A stretch of DNA of 60,000 nt from Cristatella mucedo (lineage: Eukaryota > Bryozoa > Phylactolaemata > Cristatellidae). The stretch spans positions 3,480,501-3,540,500 of the forward strand of contig WPIO01000026.1 of assembly GCA_009760855.2 (NCBI GenBank), read 5' to 3'. Shown one piece after another: positions 11,780 to 24,300 of the stretch. The translations under genes were made by a program, and so were the position numbers. Positions within the stretch are counted from its first letter, which is position 1; every line of letters begins with the position of its first letter. Under the pieces are notes generated by a model that did no database searches, was not told the origin of the DNA, and worked only from the letters and a program-made list of their open reading frames with translations.

Positions 11780-11786
11780 AAATGTC

Positions 11787-12296
11787 ATGCGAGTTTCTGA
11801 TTTATATAGGTGTGATAGTGAGAGGTCTGATGATTGGAAGCAAAGAGTAAATGATTTTATATGGGAAAATTGTAAGGTTAGGGAGCCTATACCTAGGAAC
11901 ATTAAGGATTTGAAAATACTGATATCTAAGTACTTAATTTTTGTTGATGGTATTACTACGTTTGAAAGGTCAACTGAACCAATTTTTGAAAGGGATTGCA
12001 TTTATAGCGAACAATGCACCAGAGATATGGAAAGGTATAAACAAATATGTGAGTTTATTATTAAGCAGTGATCAGATATATGTGACGAGATTAGTAAGAT
12101 GTATTCAAAACAAAAGTATGATGAGTTTGCTAGAGGAAATGGCATTTTAAATAATTCAATTTTTAAAACTATATGTGCAGTCCCAATAAAAATAGTAATT
12201 TGTAACATTGTAAATGTGATAGCGGTGTTATTGATTTGTATAAATCTAAATATGATTATGAGAAGGAGCTTTTTTGTTTGGTTTTCCAACTATTAG
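11787..12296 (+). pseudogene. Unidentified AT-rich reading frame with one in-frame stop
   Basis: One frame runs open from 11787 except for a TGA at 12069-12071. The N-terminal part is charged (RYKQICEFIIKQ just before the stop). After the stop the frame continues with a charged segment and then a strongly hydrophobic stretch (IVICNIVNVIAVLLICINL, about 12190-12250), which could be one membrane span. I do not recognise the family. Its place at one end of the viral-like element and its composition suggest an accessory gene of that element. Confidence 0.35.
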
Positions 12297-12540
12297 TGTT
12301 ATTGATTTGCTTACGTTCCAAAACCCTTCGTTAGCAGCAGTAGTTGTTGTGAGCAAGAACCTTGTTATTGCGATAAGGGTTTCCAACACAGTGATACGAA
12401 CCCAATATGAAGATAAGATTTCAATCAGCTACTATATCTTTTTACCTAGAAAATGGAAGCGTTTGCTTAACATAGAGGTGAATCTCTTTAAGATTTATCA
12501 AACATGTAAGGAGACATTTGGATTACTCACCTTCTATTAG
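12274..12540 (+). pseudogene. Unidentified short reading frame
   Basis: This 88-codon open frame overlaps the end of the previous one in a different frame. The C-terminal half has the piece LPRKWKRLL after a beta-rich segment. That faintly recalls PC4-type coactivator domains, but the match is too weak to assign. Confidence 0.25.
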
Positions 12541-12618
12541 AGTTACCTCCTACCATGCATTATATCGTTAAATATGATCAAGAAAACATTCTAAACTACC
12601 AGTAATACCACTGAGCTA

Positions 12619-12909
12619 TTGTTAAACTTCCAACACGACCATTTTAAAGTTGCAAATGGATATTCTTACGAAGTTAATCCACCTGATACACAGATAGAAA
12701 CTACTGTTCCCGACTCTACTACTGATTACAATCTTACAGTTGGTCAATATTTGTCTATGTTACCAGACTTGGTTGTCATCAAATACTGTAATTTCATTGG
12801 TGAAATAAAATCAGCACCCATTCTTAATTACACTGATGAAATTTCATCTCTTTCTAAAGATTTTTCTATAAATTTATTTTCATTTAGTAGCGAAGAATAT
12901 GATGAATAA
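12619..12909 (+). pseudogene. Unidentified acidic reading frame of the viral-like element
   Basis: The 96-codon open frame is acidic, with several serine-rich patches and the C-terminus SFSSEEYDE. I recognise no domain. It lies between the unidentified reading frames and the integrase remnant. Sequence from 12910 to 13500 holds only short broken frames. Confidence 0.3.
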
Positions 12910-13514
12910 GAGGATGCCTAACCAAAGAAAAGATTTTGCTTAGAAAAAGTATGCCTAACTTATAGCTGAAAACGACAGGAATCCATCTTGTTTGAAGAAA
13001 GTAACGTTGGCTTCATACAAATTTCAATTCTTAAGAATCTGTGCAAGTGTTCTTATCCCGATTATCAGTTCTAAAATATACTAACTCAATGAAATTCGTC
13101 ACGTTTCCATATTTTTAGCTGGTGTAGGTTCTCTCAAGGTTAAGCGAATAGCGTCATTTCACAAATTGAGAAAAGAAAACACTCCAAACAATTACCAACG
13201 ATGAACTATTAAAAAAGATGATCAACGCGTTACCCGATGATGAGGTCACTCGAGATGAGTTACAGTAAATAATCATTGATGTAATGAATTCTAAAAGACT
13301 AGTCATGGTTGAGAATGTTTAAATTTTCTTTTAAAAATCTTCTCTTAACGTTATTTACCCAATATCTATTTTTTGATCCCGCATAAACATTATCCTTACT
13401 AAAGTATGAAATTTCAACGAACAATTTGCATTGGTAGCTCTTCTTCTCTTTTCACCTTTTCCCTCTCCACATTCTAATAGGTGTTTAAAACTAGTTCCTT
13501 ATTCTAATATTTTA

Positions 13515-14060
13515 TTCTGGTTAAGTTATCTTTAGTTTTTTATTTTTTATTACATCTACGGGTTTCTTACCAATCATCGCAGTTTCGCTATAGTTCAAGT
13601 AATCTATTAACTTTGGTAAATTCTGTATCTACTCTCTATTTCTTTCACCATTTCCTGTTTCCAACTCTTTTTCATACTGATGCATGAATAATCTCTCATC
13701 TACAATTCTATTAATCTTCTCAACCATCGCTGCATTCTTCTTAGTTACCGCTTCTCTAGTCATCACATTATGTTTTTTATTTAATTTTTGAATTATCCTT
13801 TAAACTCTGATCCAGGATCTACAGTAATTACCTTTTGCCACTCGAGTTTACTTTTTGAGAAGATGTTTCTTATAGCTTTACTCAAATTTCTAGCAGTCTT
13901 TGTCTTATTTGGTCTAGCATTGTATACCCTCTCGCGAAATCGATAAAGCACAACCCATACTTATAACCTTTATCGTTGGTTAAGTAGAGTATATAGGTTT
14001 GATGCTGTTCATTGGGCATTTCAACATTAAAGAAACCACTAAATTATTTCTTTATAGTTG
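13515..14060 (-). pseudogene. Integrase remnant (rve / Polinton-type, DDE)
   Basis: On the minus strand, spread over at least three frames, the order is that of a retroviral-type integrase core. DKGYKYGLCFIDFARGY (13921-13975) carries the first aspartate, ITVDPGSEFKG (about 13798-13829) the second, and AVTKKNAAMVEKINR the glutamate, followed by a basic DERLF segment. Then comes YSETAMIGKKPVDVIKNKK (about 13540-13595), the conserved region after the core. The second D and the E are about 33 codons apart, close to the 35 usual in the family. The enzyme would insert linear element DNA into chromosomes. Stops and frameshifts inactivate it. The expected N-terminal zinc finger is not recognisable. 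Confidence 0.7.
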
Positions 14061-14286
14061 TAATCTTAAATACTTGGCTAATGGTATTATTCTCATCGTT
14101 TTCTCAATCTCTTTTTCTTTTATCAGTGTTTTGAAAGACATTCTCTCTATTTAATATATGACTTTGATTTGCAAGTAATGTAAAATAGAGTTAAAGTCCG
14201 CAGACTTTTATTAACTATCTGGTGTTAAAAACCAAGAATAAATTTAAATCAGTTGTTAACCTCTAATCATAAGACGATACAAATTT

Positions 14287-14571
14287 GTGCGCTCATACTG
14301 CGATAAGGATGCGAATGAAACTGACTTTCCTAACGATGGTAAAGTAGTAGAAGTGCAACAGATTAGTTTGCAAGACTTATTCGAAAACGTCTCACATATT
14401 TCTATATATAAAAAGAATGGGAAAGCATGCATTCGTCGGTTTGGGATGTACACATTTCAATCTATAAAATTATTCTTAAGTAACTGTGAATTCATTCCAT
14501 CAGCATCACCTTTGACGATATTAGATATCAAAGGAATATTAAACAGGTTGACGAAGTATCATTTCTACTAA
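14287..14571 (+). pseudogene. Unidentified AT-rich reading frame
   Basis: This 94-codon frame is opposite in direction to the neighbouring integrase remnant and is cut on its right by the family A LINE insertion. It contains no motif I know (for example VVEVQQISLQDLFENV). It is probably part of the viral-like element by composition and position. Confidence 0.3.
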
Positions 14572-17462
14572 TAATAATGATAATAATAAATTTGACATAG
14601 TACCCTCAGAGAATTCAATCTATCTCCGGGCACTTTCCACATGCAAAGGGAGCACGCTCGAATGGTTAGTGGTCGCATGCTCAAAAACAACAAAAACATG
14701 AGTTGTTGGGGTTGACATGCATTGACAGGGTCAGCATGCAAGTATGGTTAGCGGCAGCATGCACAGTGCCAGCTTGCGTAAGCACATGATATTATAGTTA
14801 GAATCACAGGGACCCACTAAATGCTGTGATAGACATATGTGTCTTTAGTTTATTTTTAAATTTTGTCAGTCAGGAGATGTCGTGACGCCAGTCGGAGTGA
14901 GCTCCAGGCTTTGGGAGCATACGAACTAAAGGCACGGTCTCCAAAGGATTTGAGATTTACACGAGTTAAAGGCAACCAATTGGATTCCGAAAAGCAGGTC
15001 GTACGATGCTTGGCCTGGTGGGGGAGTAGATGTGACAGGTAGGCTGAAGCCAAAGAATGGAGGTACCTAAAAGTGAGTGACAAAACCTTGAAGTCAATGC
15101 GTTGCTTGACTAGGAGCCAGTAAAGGTCGGCGAGACGTGGTGTGATGTGGCAACTGCGACGCTCACAACAGACAGGCCTAGCTGCAGATATTTGCACCAG
15201 CTATAAGTGCATGATTGCACAGGCCGGTCGGCAGCAAGCAGTAAGTTACAAAAGTCAAGACGGAATGTCACAAATGCATGGACCAATTTATATGTAGTAT
15301 CCCTGTCTATACAAGTCAAAACTTTAGCAATGTAATGTTGCTAAAAGTTAGGCAGACTTGACTGTGGAGCTGATGTGGTCGTCTAATAAAAGGTCACCTT
15401 TGAACGTGACGCCCAGATTTTATGCAGATTCAGCAGGACATATGTTGGCTGAGCAGATCTTGAGCCGATCACCTTTCCAACTTCTGAATAGCATTTGGTT
15501 AGCCCATAACTAGTAAGTTGCTTTTATCTTCATTCAACTAAAGAAAGTTTGCTGCTATCCATATGCGGATGTCATCAATACATGTAGCAAAGAAGACAAG
15601 GTTACGAATATTCAATGTGCTGGGGGTTCGGAGAGATCAAAGCAAAAGTAAAACTGAGTGCCATTTGCATGGAAGTGAAAGCCTAGATTGTGCTTGGCAA
15701 TCACATCGTCTTCATAAATAGTATAGACCGTGAAAAGAATCGGACCTAGAACGGAGCCCTGTGGTACCCCATATTTCAGAGGTTCCTCTGAGGATCATTG
15801 TCCAATCAGGTCAATACTCTGGAGTATCCTACTGGGATAAGGTCTGAACCATCGCAATACAGTGCTAGGAATGCCATGCGAGATGAGAGGTGCTCAAGGA
15901 GGACTCGGTGATCGATGGTGTCAAAAAGCTGCCGAAAGATCGAGCAAAACAAGCAGAGAGACTCTACCTAAGTCTGCATTCCTAAATAGGTTGTTATACA
16001 GCCAAAGCAATCCTGACTCGGAGGAGTGATTAGTTCTAAAACCAGACTGGAACTTACTTGCAAGGTTTGAAGGTTCAATATATGAGTTCAGCTGGTCTGC
16101 CACGACTCGTTGCAGTGTCTGTGATAGAAACGGTAGAAGGGAGATTGGGCGGAAGTTGCTGAAGTTCCGTTGGTCTAGTGTTGCTTTCTTGAGTAGTGGC
16201 CTGACTAATAGCATTGTTTAGAAAGGTGCTGGGACATGGCCTGAGGCTAATGACATAGTTATTATGTTAGTTATGCGTGGCAGCAGCAGCAGATCAATGC
16301 ATCATTGAAGCAGGACTGCCGGAATAGGGTCGAGCCTACTAGTTGTCTTCTTTCATTGGGATATGAGCTTCCGGACGTGGTCAGCAGTGACCTCCTTGAA
16401 TGTAAACATAGAAGGCCTGTATGGAATTGAGGGACAGGATTCCAGGGCGATGCTGCCATCTTAGGGATGGATTTCCTAATCTTATATATCTTGCTGACAA
16501 AGAGCCTAGAGAAGCGATCAGCTAGATCACCAAAAGGGTCACTAAGGTCAAGGAGCTAACGTGGGAGCGGTTAAGATGGTTGATGGTCGACCTCAGCATT
16601 TTGGATTGTGCATCTGTTAGTCAGCAATGTCTTTACAAAAGCTAGACTTGGCCTTTGCTAAGAGTACTTTTTACGATCTACAGAAGTCCTCGTTTGCCAA
16701 TTGATAGACAATCAGTACTGATCTTGTGTATGCTTTCCTAAGCTTGAGCTAAGTAGACCTAGCTTGTTTAATGCCTGTGGTAAACCATCGGATGTTTGGG
16801 CGAGGGCGCACAATGTGCTTAGTAAGAGGAGCAAAATCGTCGAGCATGTCAGCTAGTGTCGTGTTGCAGCAATCTACCAATGATGACAGGTCGGAAGGGG
16901 GACTGAGCAGCAGAGGCAAAGCAGATATTCTCACACGAACAGCATCGATGTCAAGTCAAGGATCTTGAGCTTTCGCTATTCACAGCTGATTTGAAGTGAG
17001 TAGGACGAGGGCGCAAATTGTAGACGGAATGAGATTTGCATGTGGTCAGATAAATTTTAATAATTGGTGATGATAAAGTGCAGTTGTATGAGAACATTTG
17101 GTCGAGTATGAATCTTGATGTGAGTAGGGCTATCCACATGAGCTACAAGAGACATTGAGTCAGTCAGTGCACGAAATTAAGAGCTGAAGGCGTCAGATAA
17201 GCTATCAAAATGAATGTTGAAATCACCCATAAATGAGGAACGATTGATTTCTTGCACCCAGAATCTGAATAAGAGAAATCTGAGGTAAAGGAGGACTTGG
17301 TATTTAGTGGGCGATAGACTACTGCCACTATCGGTAGCTTAGTTTCGGGTAAAATCAAGCCAATAGATTCGGAAGACTGCTTCGAGGGTACTGCAACTTG
17401 CTTGAAGTCGAAGTTCGAGCGTGTGATAATAGCGACTCCACATCCAGTTTTGATTAATCAAA

Positions 17463-17535
17463 GGCCGCAGAATTGGAGCCCACGATCTCGGTTGTTAACT
17501 TCCAGAACCGTCCCGCTCGGCTTAGACCGGAGCTT
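17463..17535 (-). mobile_element. Possible SINE fragment
   Basis: The segment ggagcccacgatctcggtt resembles the minus-strand B-box part of the SINE at 36352-36520 (gagcccacgacttcggt). It is short and diverged, so the call is weak. Confidence 0.3.
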
Positions 17536-17544
17536 AGGAAATCA

Positions 17545-18060
17545 CGGAAACCACGGTTTTCAGGCGATTCAAAGTTTTCTTTAGAGGGACAGCTAAGCAA
17601 TTCGAATCAGAAAAGCGGGTGCGACGATGCATAGTGGATGACAAGAAAGTAGTTTTGTGAGGTAGACCTGAGCAAGAGAGTGAAATGACGCAAAATTGAA
17701 TGAGTGATTGAACCTCAAAGTCAATACGCTGCTAAACGGGGAGCCAGAGTAGATCGGTGAGAAATGGTGGAATGTGGCAGTTGCGACATTCACGACCAAC
17801 AGACCTCGCTGCAGAGTTATACGCCAGCTGCAAGAGTCTTAATCCAACGGTAGTAGTAGTGAGTAGTGAGTTACACAATTCTAAAGTAACTCCAAATGGA
17901 ATATCACAAATGAATGAACAAGCTTGGCTGTTGTATCCATGTCTAAGCAGGCCCGAATTTTCACAATAGTAAGTAGCTAAATGTAGGCAGACTGGGCTGG
18001 CATTGGCATCTAGTGGAAGGCGAAACGTTTGCACCAGCTAAACCAGCCAGATTACGACCG
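17545..18060 (-). mobile_element. Family A LINE C-terminal fragment nested in another family A copy
   Basis: The segment repeats the part of the element that already occurs downstream in the host copy, including the CRECRNCHIPPFLTDLLWLPV stretch and the QAKH-like region. It must therefore be a separate insertion or rearrangement. It is strongly decayed. Confidence 0.65.
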
Positions 18061-18211
18061 ATAATCATTATTCGCATTTCCTGACCAACTAGGAACCAAT
18101 TATACAATAATCTATAGGCAAAACCGCATAGAAAGATGAGGCAATGAGACAGGCCGCCAGTTATGATTTCGGACTCGGCATTGGTATTTGAGCTGATTAG
18201 AACTATAGGCC

Positions 18212-18345
18212 GCCGTTGGTGTACGCCAATGCCCCGCTAGTTCGCCCCACTGGTCAAGGTACTCACTTTCAACGACCGAGGTCAGGAAGAATGAGTTTGA
18301 TGACTGAGGTCGTGGGCTCAAACCCTATGGCATATGTGAAGGAAT
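18212..18345 (+). mobile_element. tRNA-derived SINE, head region
   Basis: The A-box-like segment (ccactggtcaaggtactc) and B box (gggctcaaacc, around 18314-18324) match the head of the SINEs at 36352-36520 and 41775-41940. It is followed by AT repeats instead of the LINE-like tail, so the tail is lost or replaced. It is inserted within the family A copy. Confidence 0.6.
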
Positions 18346-18382
18346 TAGGTTCTCGTGGACCGCTATACAAATTAATTATACA

Positions 18383-18386
18383 TATA

Positions 18387-18456
<70 letters not shown>

Positions 18457-18493
18457 TATTAAAAATATATATATATATTAATTATAAATATAT

Positions 18494-18530
<37 letters not shown>

Positions 18531-18531
18531 A
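18383..18531. repeat. (AT)n microsatellite with a CA interruption
   Basis: Long alternating TA is broken by AATATT pieces and an ACACAC tract. Self-complementary stretches this long can extrude as cruciforms. Confidence 0.95.
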
Positions 18532-18785
18532 TTCAATCAAGGCGAGTAGGTCGAGACATTTTTCAGAAATAAGATCGGTTATTTATAAGGGCTTATTGCA
18601 CATTAAGCGAGGATTCCAAAGGCAAGCGTGAAGTCTGGCCGATGGAGTTATAACAGGCCTGATAACCACTAATTTAGAGAGATTCGAAGTGACACTTTTG
18701 GGTGAACGTGCTAAGAGGTTCGAGACAAGGCTAGGAATACCAAACGAGCGGGTGCTCAGCTCGCAGCTCCCGCCAAACTGTGGGC

Positions 18786-20221
18786 ATTATAACTTACCAG
18801 TAGCGATACATTCCTTAGGTTTATTAAAGCAGTTTAAGCCTGGGATGCCTATTTCAATTTCGAAGAATAAACACTCTTCCGTTTCTAATACTTAAAATCC
18901 TAACAAGAACTGCGCTTTATATTGTGGAAGTATCCTGCCTTCAATAAAGCTTCTAGACCATGGGCATTTTATTTCCAAGAGTTCTATCATCTCTATCGTG
19001 AATCAGGACTATAACGATAATATTGATCTTTAGAGAAGCAGTTATTAGCATTAGTTACGGTGCTTTAAACTTTATTTATCGTAAATTTGTGACTATCAGT
19101 TCGAACGTTTCTATAAAAATTGAGGGGTGACTTAAGTCTTGAGTTTGATTGCTTACATATTTCTCAACTTTTTTACGTGCCATTCTTGAATCATTTTTTC
19201 GTTGACTTTTAAATTTCTGAGTATTCCATCGTTACTTAATCTCGAATATACTTTGGATCCGCCAGTTTTTAATCGCGTAAAATCTAAGCAACTGTCACTG
19301 CTTCGCTCTATTAATCTACAATACGACGTAGTTGAATTAATCAATAGGAATTTAAACTGCTCGTGATTTCAGTGCTCTGAAAGCAGCACCATTGCCGTTA
19401 ACAATGAGATTGAGTTTCGTTTTAGACATCTTAATGTTGTGAACTTTATATCCATTAGCAGTTAGATTAGTCTTACACTTGATAGTGACATCTAAAATAT
19501 TAATATTCCTAAGCGATTGCTCGTTGAATCTGAGATCGGTAACGTGGAGAGGGTATAACGCAACATAATCAAAAAGAGCTAATCCAGTTCCAGCTATGTT
19601 TACACTAACTACTCGAAAAATTTTCCTAAACTGAATAAAATTGATATAAGACATGGCTCATTGAGATTGCGTAAGAGTTTCATACTCGCATCAGTTCTGG
19701 GTATTGACTTCCACATCCAGGCCTTACAGTAATGCTTCCAGCGTTAGCTTTGTTAAGTACAGCGTTATTAGCTATGTAACTACTATACTTATTCGTATTT
19801 TGAAATGCATCTATGCGCCACCTAACTTTTCATCTTGCGCTTGAACTTTAAGCCTATACGTTATCTAGATGCTATCCGTTATGAGTGAGATTCCATGCCT
19901 TCTATTCCTATAAAAGAGTTCCATTATACCGTTTGATTCTCGTTTCGTATCTATGAGAGATCTTTGTACGAAAATGCTAGGATTAGCTTTAGGAATAATG
20001 TAGCGAAGCTTGTCGGGGAATACTCTAGCACCGCTAGTTGTGTTAGCTGCGTTAGCAGCCGCTCGACTAGCCGCTGGAGCACCCGCTAATTGCAAGACAT
20101 TCATAGACCCAAATTCTCCTCTCTTTAACATGAGTTCAATTTTTGTATTATAAATGATCTTATCCCTGTCTTCACAGAATTTGGAGATCCAATGCAAAGA
20201 TATAATTTCCCTTTAGACGCT
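18786..20221 (-). pseudogene. Major capsid protein remnant, C-terminal part
   Basis: Two minus-strand segments carry the signal. 20197-19865 reads KIELMLKRGEFGSMNV, an alanine-rich loop, then PKANPSIFVQRSLIDTKRESNGIMELFY. 19654-19352 reads ALYPLHVTDLRFNEQSLRN and ends in LNLIVNGNG. The order and motifs (a KIELMLKR strand, then a NPSI strand and a C-terminal strand pair) fit the double-jelly-roll capsid protein of Polintons and adintoviruses, which builds the icosahedral shell. Several frame changes and stops separate the segments. The gene is split from its N-terminal parts by two LINE insertions. Material at 18786-19100 is AT-rich with no recognisable frame. Confidence 0.55.
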
Positions 20222-22266
20222 ATTCAAACTGTCCTGATTCTACTACTCATTTGATCTGCTGCTGCCGTGCATAGCTAACGTCTTAGATGTGTCGTTAGCC
20301 TCAGGTCATGTCCCAGCACCTTTAAAAGAGGCTGTAGTCAGACCAACACACAAGAAAGCAACACTGGACCAAGAGAACTTCAACAACTTCCGCCCAGTAT
20401 TCTTTCTACCGTTCCTGGCAAAGACACTGGAACGAGTCGTGGCAGACCAGCTGAACTCGTATATTGAAATTTCAAACCTAGCAAGTTAATTCCATTCTGA
20501 TTTTAGAGACATTCACTCCACAGAATCAGCATTGCTTCGGGTATACAAGGTCCTACGTAGGAATGCAGACATAATTAGAGCCTCTCTGCTTGTTTTGCTC
20601 GATCTTTCGGCAGCTTCTGATACTCTCGGTCCCCAAGTCCTTCTTGAGCGCCTCTTATTTCGCGTGGGCATCACTGGTACTGCACTGCAATGGTTCAGGT
20701 CCTATCTCAGCAGAAGACTCCGAATGGACACGGATTATCCAAGGAACCTCGGAAGTATGGGGTTCCTCAGGGCTCTGTACTTGGTCCCGTCATTTGCATG
20801 GTGTATACTCTTTCTATTACCTATGTGATTTCCAGGCATAATCTAGGCTTTCACTTCTATGCAGATGACACTCAGTTGTACCTTGGCTTTGATCCCTCCC
20901 AGCTATCCAGCGCATCGAATTCTCTCAACTCCTTTGCTGCATTTATTGATGACATCCGTACATGGGTGGCCGCCAGTTTTCTTTAATTGAATGATGATAA
21001 ACACAAGTTACTAGTTATGGCAAACCAAATGTGATTCAGAAATTGAAAAGGTTGATGCTCAAAATCGGCTCTGCCAGCATATCTCCTATTGAATCTACAC
21101 GAAATCTAGGCATACTGTTCCAAAGTGAATCTTCACTAGATGACCACATTAGCTACACAATCAAGTCTGCCTACTTTCAGCTACATATCAGTGTTGAAAT
21201 TTCGGCTTGCTTAGACAGGGATATCACATCTAAGTTGGTCTATGCATTTGTGCCATCCCATCCTGACTTCTATAGCTCACTACTTGCTGGTCTACCGGCC
21301 TGTAAAATCAGGCGCTTACAGCTCGTGAGAAACTCGGCAGCTAGGTTTGTCTGTCGTGAGCGTTACAGTTGCACATCACACCACTTCTCACCGACCAGCA
21401 CTGGCTCCCATTCAAGCAACGCATCAAATTCAAGGTTTTGTCACTCACTTTTAGGTACCTTGACTCTTTGGCTCCAGCCAACCAATAATAATAATAATAA
21501 TACACTTTATAAAGTGGCCTGCGAGAACTCATCTCTTTCTAAGCGCTTTACATTTGCTGCACAAGAAACACGATCGAACGATGAATGGTGTCATGCTTGA
21601 TAACCAAGAATAACATGGTTAAGGGTGACATGCACATGGTCAGCATGCAAGTGTAGTTAGTGGCATCATGCAGCAGTGTCAGCACGCATAAGCACATAAA
21701 GAAATAATCACAGGGACTCACTAAATGCTGTCATATATAAGTGCGTTTTAAATTTCTTTTTAAAAGTGGTTAAGTCAGGGGATGTCGAGACTGAAGTCGG
21801 GAGTGATTTCAGATTTACTCCCACAGCAGGTTAAGCATCGTAACACCAGCTTTTCGGAATCTAATTGTTTACCTATACCTCGTACAAACCTCAAATCCTT
21901 TGGAGACGGTGCCTTTAGTTCGAATGCTCCCAAAGCCTGGAACTCACTTCCGACTTGCGTCACGACATTCCTTGACTTGACCATTATTAAAAAGAAACTA
22001 AAAACGCATCATTTATCACAGCATATAGTTGGTCCATGTTTTGCGTCCTTTAGATGCTTCTGCGTGTTAAAGCTGCACATGCTGCCACTAACCACACTTT
22101 GCTTGCTGACCCTGTGCAAGTCACGCATAACCGTGTTATTTTGGTTATTTATTTAGCATGCTACCACTAACCATTTGACTGTGCTTTCTTTTCAGGAAAT
22201 GTAATGCACGTAGAAAGAGATTGAGTTCTCTGATGGCGCAATGTTAAACGTAGTATTATTATTAGC
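20222..22266 (+). mobile_element. 5'-truncated LINE family A copy inserted in the capsid gene
   Basis: The copy begins just before the RT domain. The RT pieces are HVPAPLKEAVVRPTHKKATLDQ, LLVLLDLSAA, a GVPQGSVLGPVI segment and FHFYADDTQLYLGF, so the YADD catalytic motif is preserved (about 20860-20880). These are spread over three frames. The C-terminal part (CRERYSCTSHHFSPT, then NLKSFGDGAFSSNAPKAWNSLP) and the family A 3' end with ATT repeats follow. An AAT run sits at 21485-21502. No frame is intact. Confidence 0.9.
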
Positions 22267-22269
22267 ACT

Positions 22270-22749
22270 TAAGAACCCATTTGGATGAGCTTGAAGTCCT
22301 AGAGCTAGTGCTTAACCCCCCCCCCAATATTTGATGCAGTGCCATCGGTGCACTGAGGATTAGTATTGCTCGCTACTGCAGCTCTTGTAGGAAAGTAGTT
22401 AACATCATTAGCACCCCCATCCTTTCTCCAAAATGATTTCATTCCCTCACCCCTATTGTAATCGCCAGGATACAATTGCGTTCCTAGAACTGAAGAAGTT
22501 GCACCCACTACATAGTCTGTATTATGCAATTAAACTTAAACTCTCGTAATTCGCCTTCGCATTTGCTCGAAACGCCAAGCAGCTTTATTATTAAAAAAAC
22601 TTAACATAACCATCAGCACGAGCTCCATAGCCAGCATCACTAATAGGAGTGGCAACCGAGTGAACATCAGCAACCCTACATTGTTTCACACTTCCTTCAA
22701 AAAACAGATCTGCGGCAGATAGTACAAAGTAATCGGTATTCCTAGCTTC
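22270..22749 (-). pseudogene. Major capsid protein remnant, middle part
   Basis: On the minus strand the right-hand end reads NTDYFVLSAADLFFEG, which fits the strand after the conserved N-terminal region of Polinton-type major capsid proteins. It is followed by the frame at 22529-22305 with LGTQLYPGDYNRGEGMKSFW. The segment lies between the family A and family B insertions. It connects in frame to the N-terminal part beyond the family B copy once that insertion and one target-site copy are ignored. There are frame changes near 22600. Confidence 0.5.
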
Positions 22750-24300
22750 CTTTCTTATAAAAGATTCTTGAAGAAATTGTTGCTAAGCAGCTGGTTGAAC
22801 ATATTGAAAATAAGCGAATGTCAGAAGCATTTCAATCAGTGTTCAAGAGGCAGCACTCCACTGAAACTGCTCTCCTCCGTATTAACAATGACATTCTACG
22901 TGGCAACGACGACGGAAATGTCACTTCCCTAGCTCTGCTAGATCTGTCTGCTGCCTTCGACACCATTGATCACGAGGTTCTTCTTAAACGATTGGGAACA
23001 ACGATCGATCTGGCATACGAACCACTGGCGTGGTTTAAATCGTACTTGTCTGATCGTGTTCAATCCATGTCGTGTAGAGGTCAGGTCTCACACACGAGAA
23101 GGGTCACCGGTGGAGTCCCTCAAGGGTGTGTACTCGGTCCCTCGCTGTTCTCCATTTATACACGACCTCTATAAAAAAGTGATTAAGGCCCGTGAAATAG
23201 GATATCACTTCTATGCTGACGATACTCTGTTGTATTTGTCATTCAAACCGGCTGAATCTGCGGCAGCAACTGAGAAACTGAAAGCTTGCCTTGCCGATAT
23301 TCAATCCTGGATGTCGGAAAACTTCCTGAAATTAAATAATATTAATAATTAATTTAATTAATTATGATAATAACAATAATAATGATAAAACCAAACTGCT
23401 GCTCATAGGACACCCTAAGCGTGCGGCTGGATTAAAAGGCTTTGCTCTTCTAATAGGTGATGCTGTTGTGCGACCATCACCACGTGCTCGAAATTTAGGT
23501 GTCGTTTTCGACAGCTGCCTCAATTTTAAAAGCTTCATTCAGAAGACTGCTTCTACAGCTAGCCGTCACGTCCGATCCCTATCCAAGATTAGGAGCTGTC
23601 TCCCACAGTTGCTTGTAAAAAATTAACTAGCTCCTTAGTTCTGTCTCGGCTTGATTATTGTAATTCCCTTTTGGCTGGGCTGCCAAAGAAAGCTATTAGG
23701 CCACTGCAGCAGACTATGAATATGGCTGCAAGGCTAGTCTTCAAGTTCCAGCGGTTTGAGCACGTGTCTCCTTTGCTAAAAGAGCTAGGATGGTTGCCGG
23801 TTGAGCAAAGGATACAGAGCAAAGTTCTTACGCTGACCCACAAGGCCCGCAACGGCTTGGCTCCTTCGTACCTAGCTGAACTGCTGCATCTGTTTCAGCC
23901 TATTCACGCCCTCAGGTCCTGTGTGGACAATAAATTTGCTGTTCCATTCCGCCGCTTAAAGACCGTTGACGGCAGAAGCTTTAGCTCTGCAGGTCCTAGA
24001 CTGTGGAACTAGCTTCCACAATTCTTACGCAACGACAACTACTCTCCTGCTGCCGACTATGGCTCATCCTTTTTAGCGGTCCTGAGCTGCTACTTCGATG
24101 CTATTCACTACCTCAACTGCTCTCCTGACTCTGCTATGCTTCCCACTTTCTCTTTGTTGCGTGAGATGAAGTCTTTTGGCTACCGAATGCGTACCGAAAG
24201 CCACTTAGGCTGTGGGTGAGCTATACAAAACTCTCCTGCGTAACACTCACATGGTCTTTGTGACTTTGTGAAGTTACAGACGGAGATACATTACATTACA
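22750..24300 (+). mobile_element. 5'-truncated LINE family B copy with target-site duplication
   Basis: This copy starts inside the RT domain (KILEEIVAKQL) and continues with LLDLSAAFDTIDHEVLLKRL, GVPQGCVLGPS and YHFYADDTLLYLSF, so the YADD motif is present. The C-terminal region follows to the 3' end in ATTAC repeats at 24284-24300. The word TAGCTTC lies at both borders (22743-22749 and 24301-24307), a target-site duplication. A frameshift near 23160, an ATT-rich insertion of about 40 bases at 23340-23385 and stops near 23620 and 24010 make it inactive. Confidence 0.92.

Larger units (their letters stand above)
14572..18785 (-). mobile_element. Long LINE family A copy with nested insertions
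   Basis: Read on the minus strand from 18785 to 14572, this starts with the family A 5' region also seen at 44640-44900. It then shows endonuclease pieces (VVYRP near 17300) and RT pieces (VRPLLKKATLDQ, QSGFRTNHS, LLVLLDLSAAF near 15921-16210). The C-terminal landmarks SCHITPRLADLYWLLVKQRIDFKVLSLTFR (about 15080-15170) and the conserved 3' end with TAA/ATT repeats at 14572-14640 follow. Many stops and frameshifts are present. It interrupts the viral-like element. Material between about 17455 and 18530 is later insertion. Confidence 0.85.

Noticed and set aside
12274-12540. PC4-type transcription coactivator domain
   Set aside because: Only the LPRKWKRLL piece and its position fit. The rest does not align by eye, so I left it unidentified.
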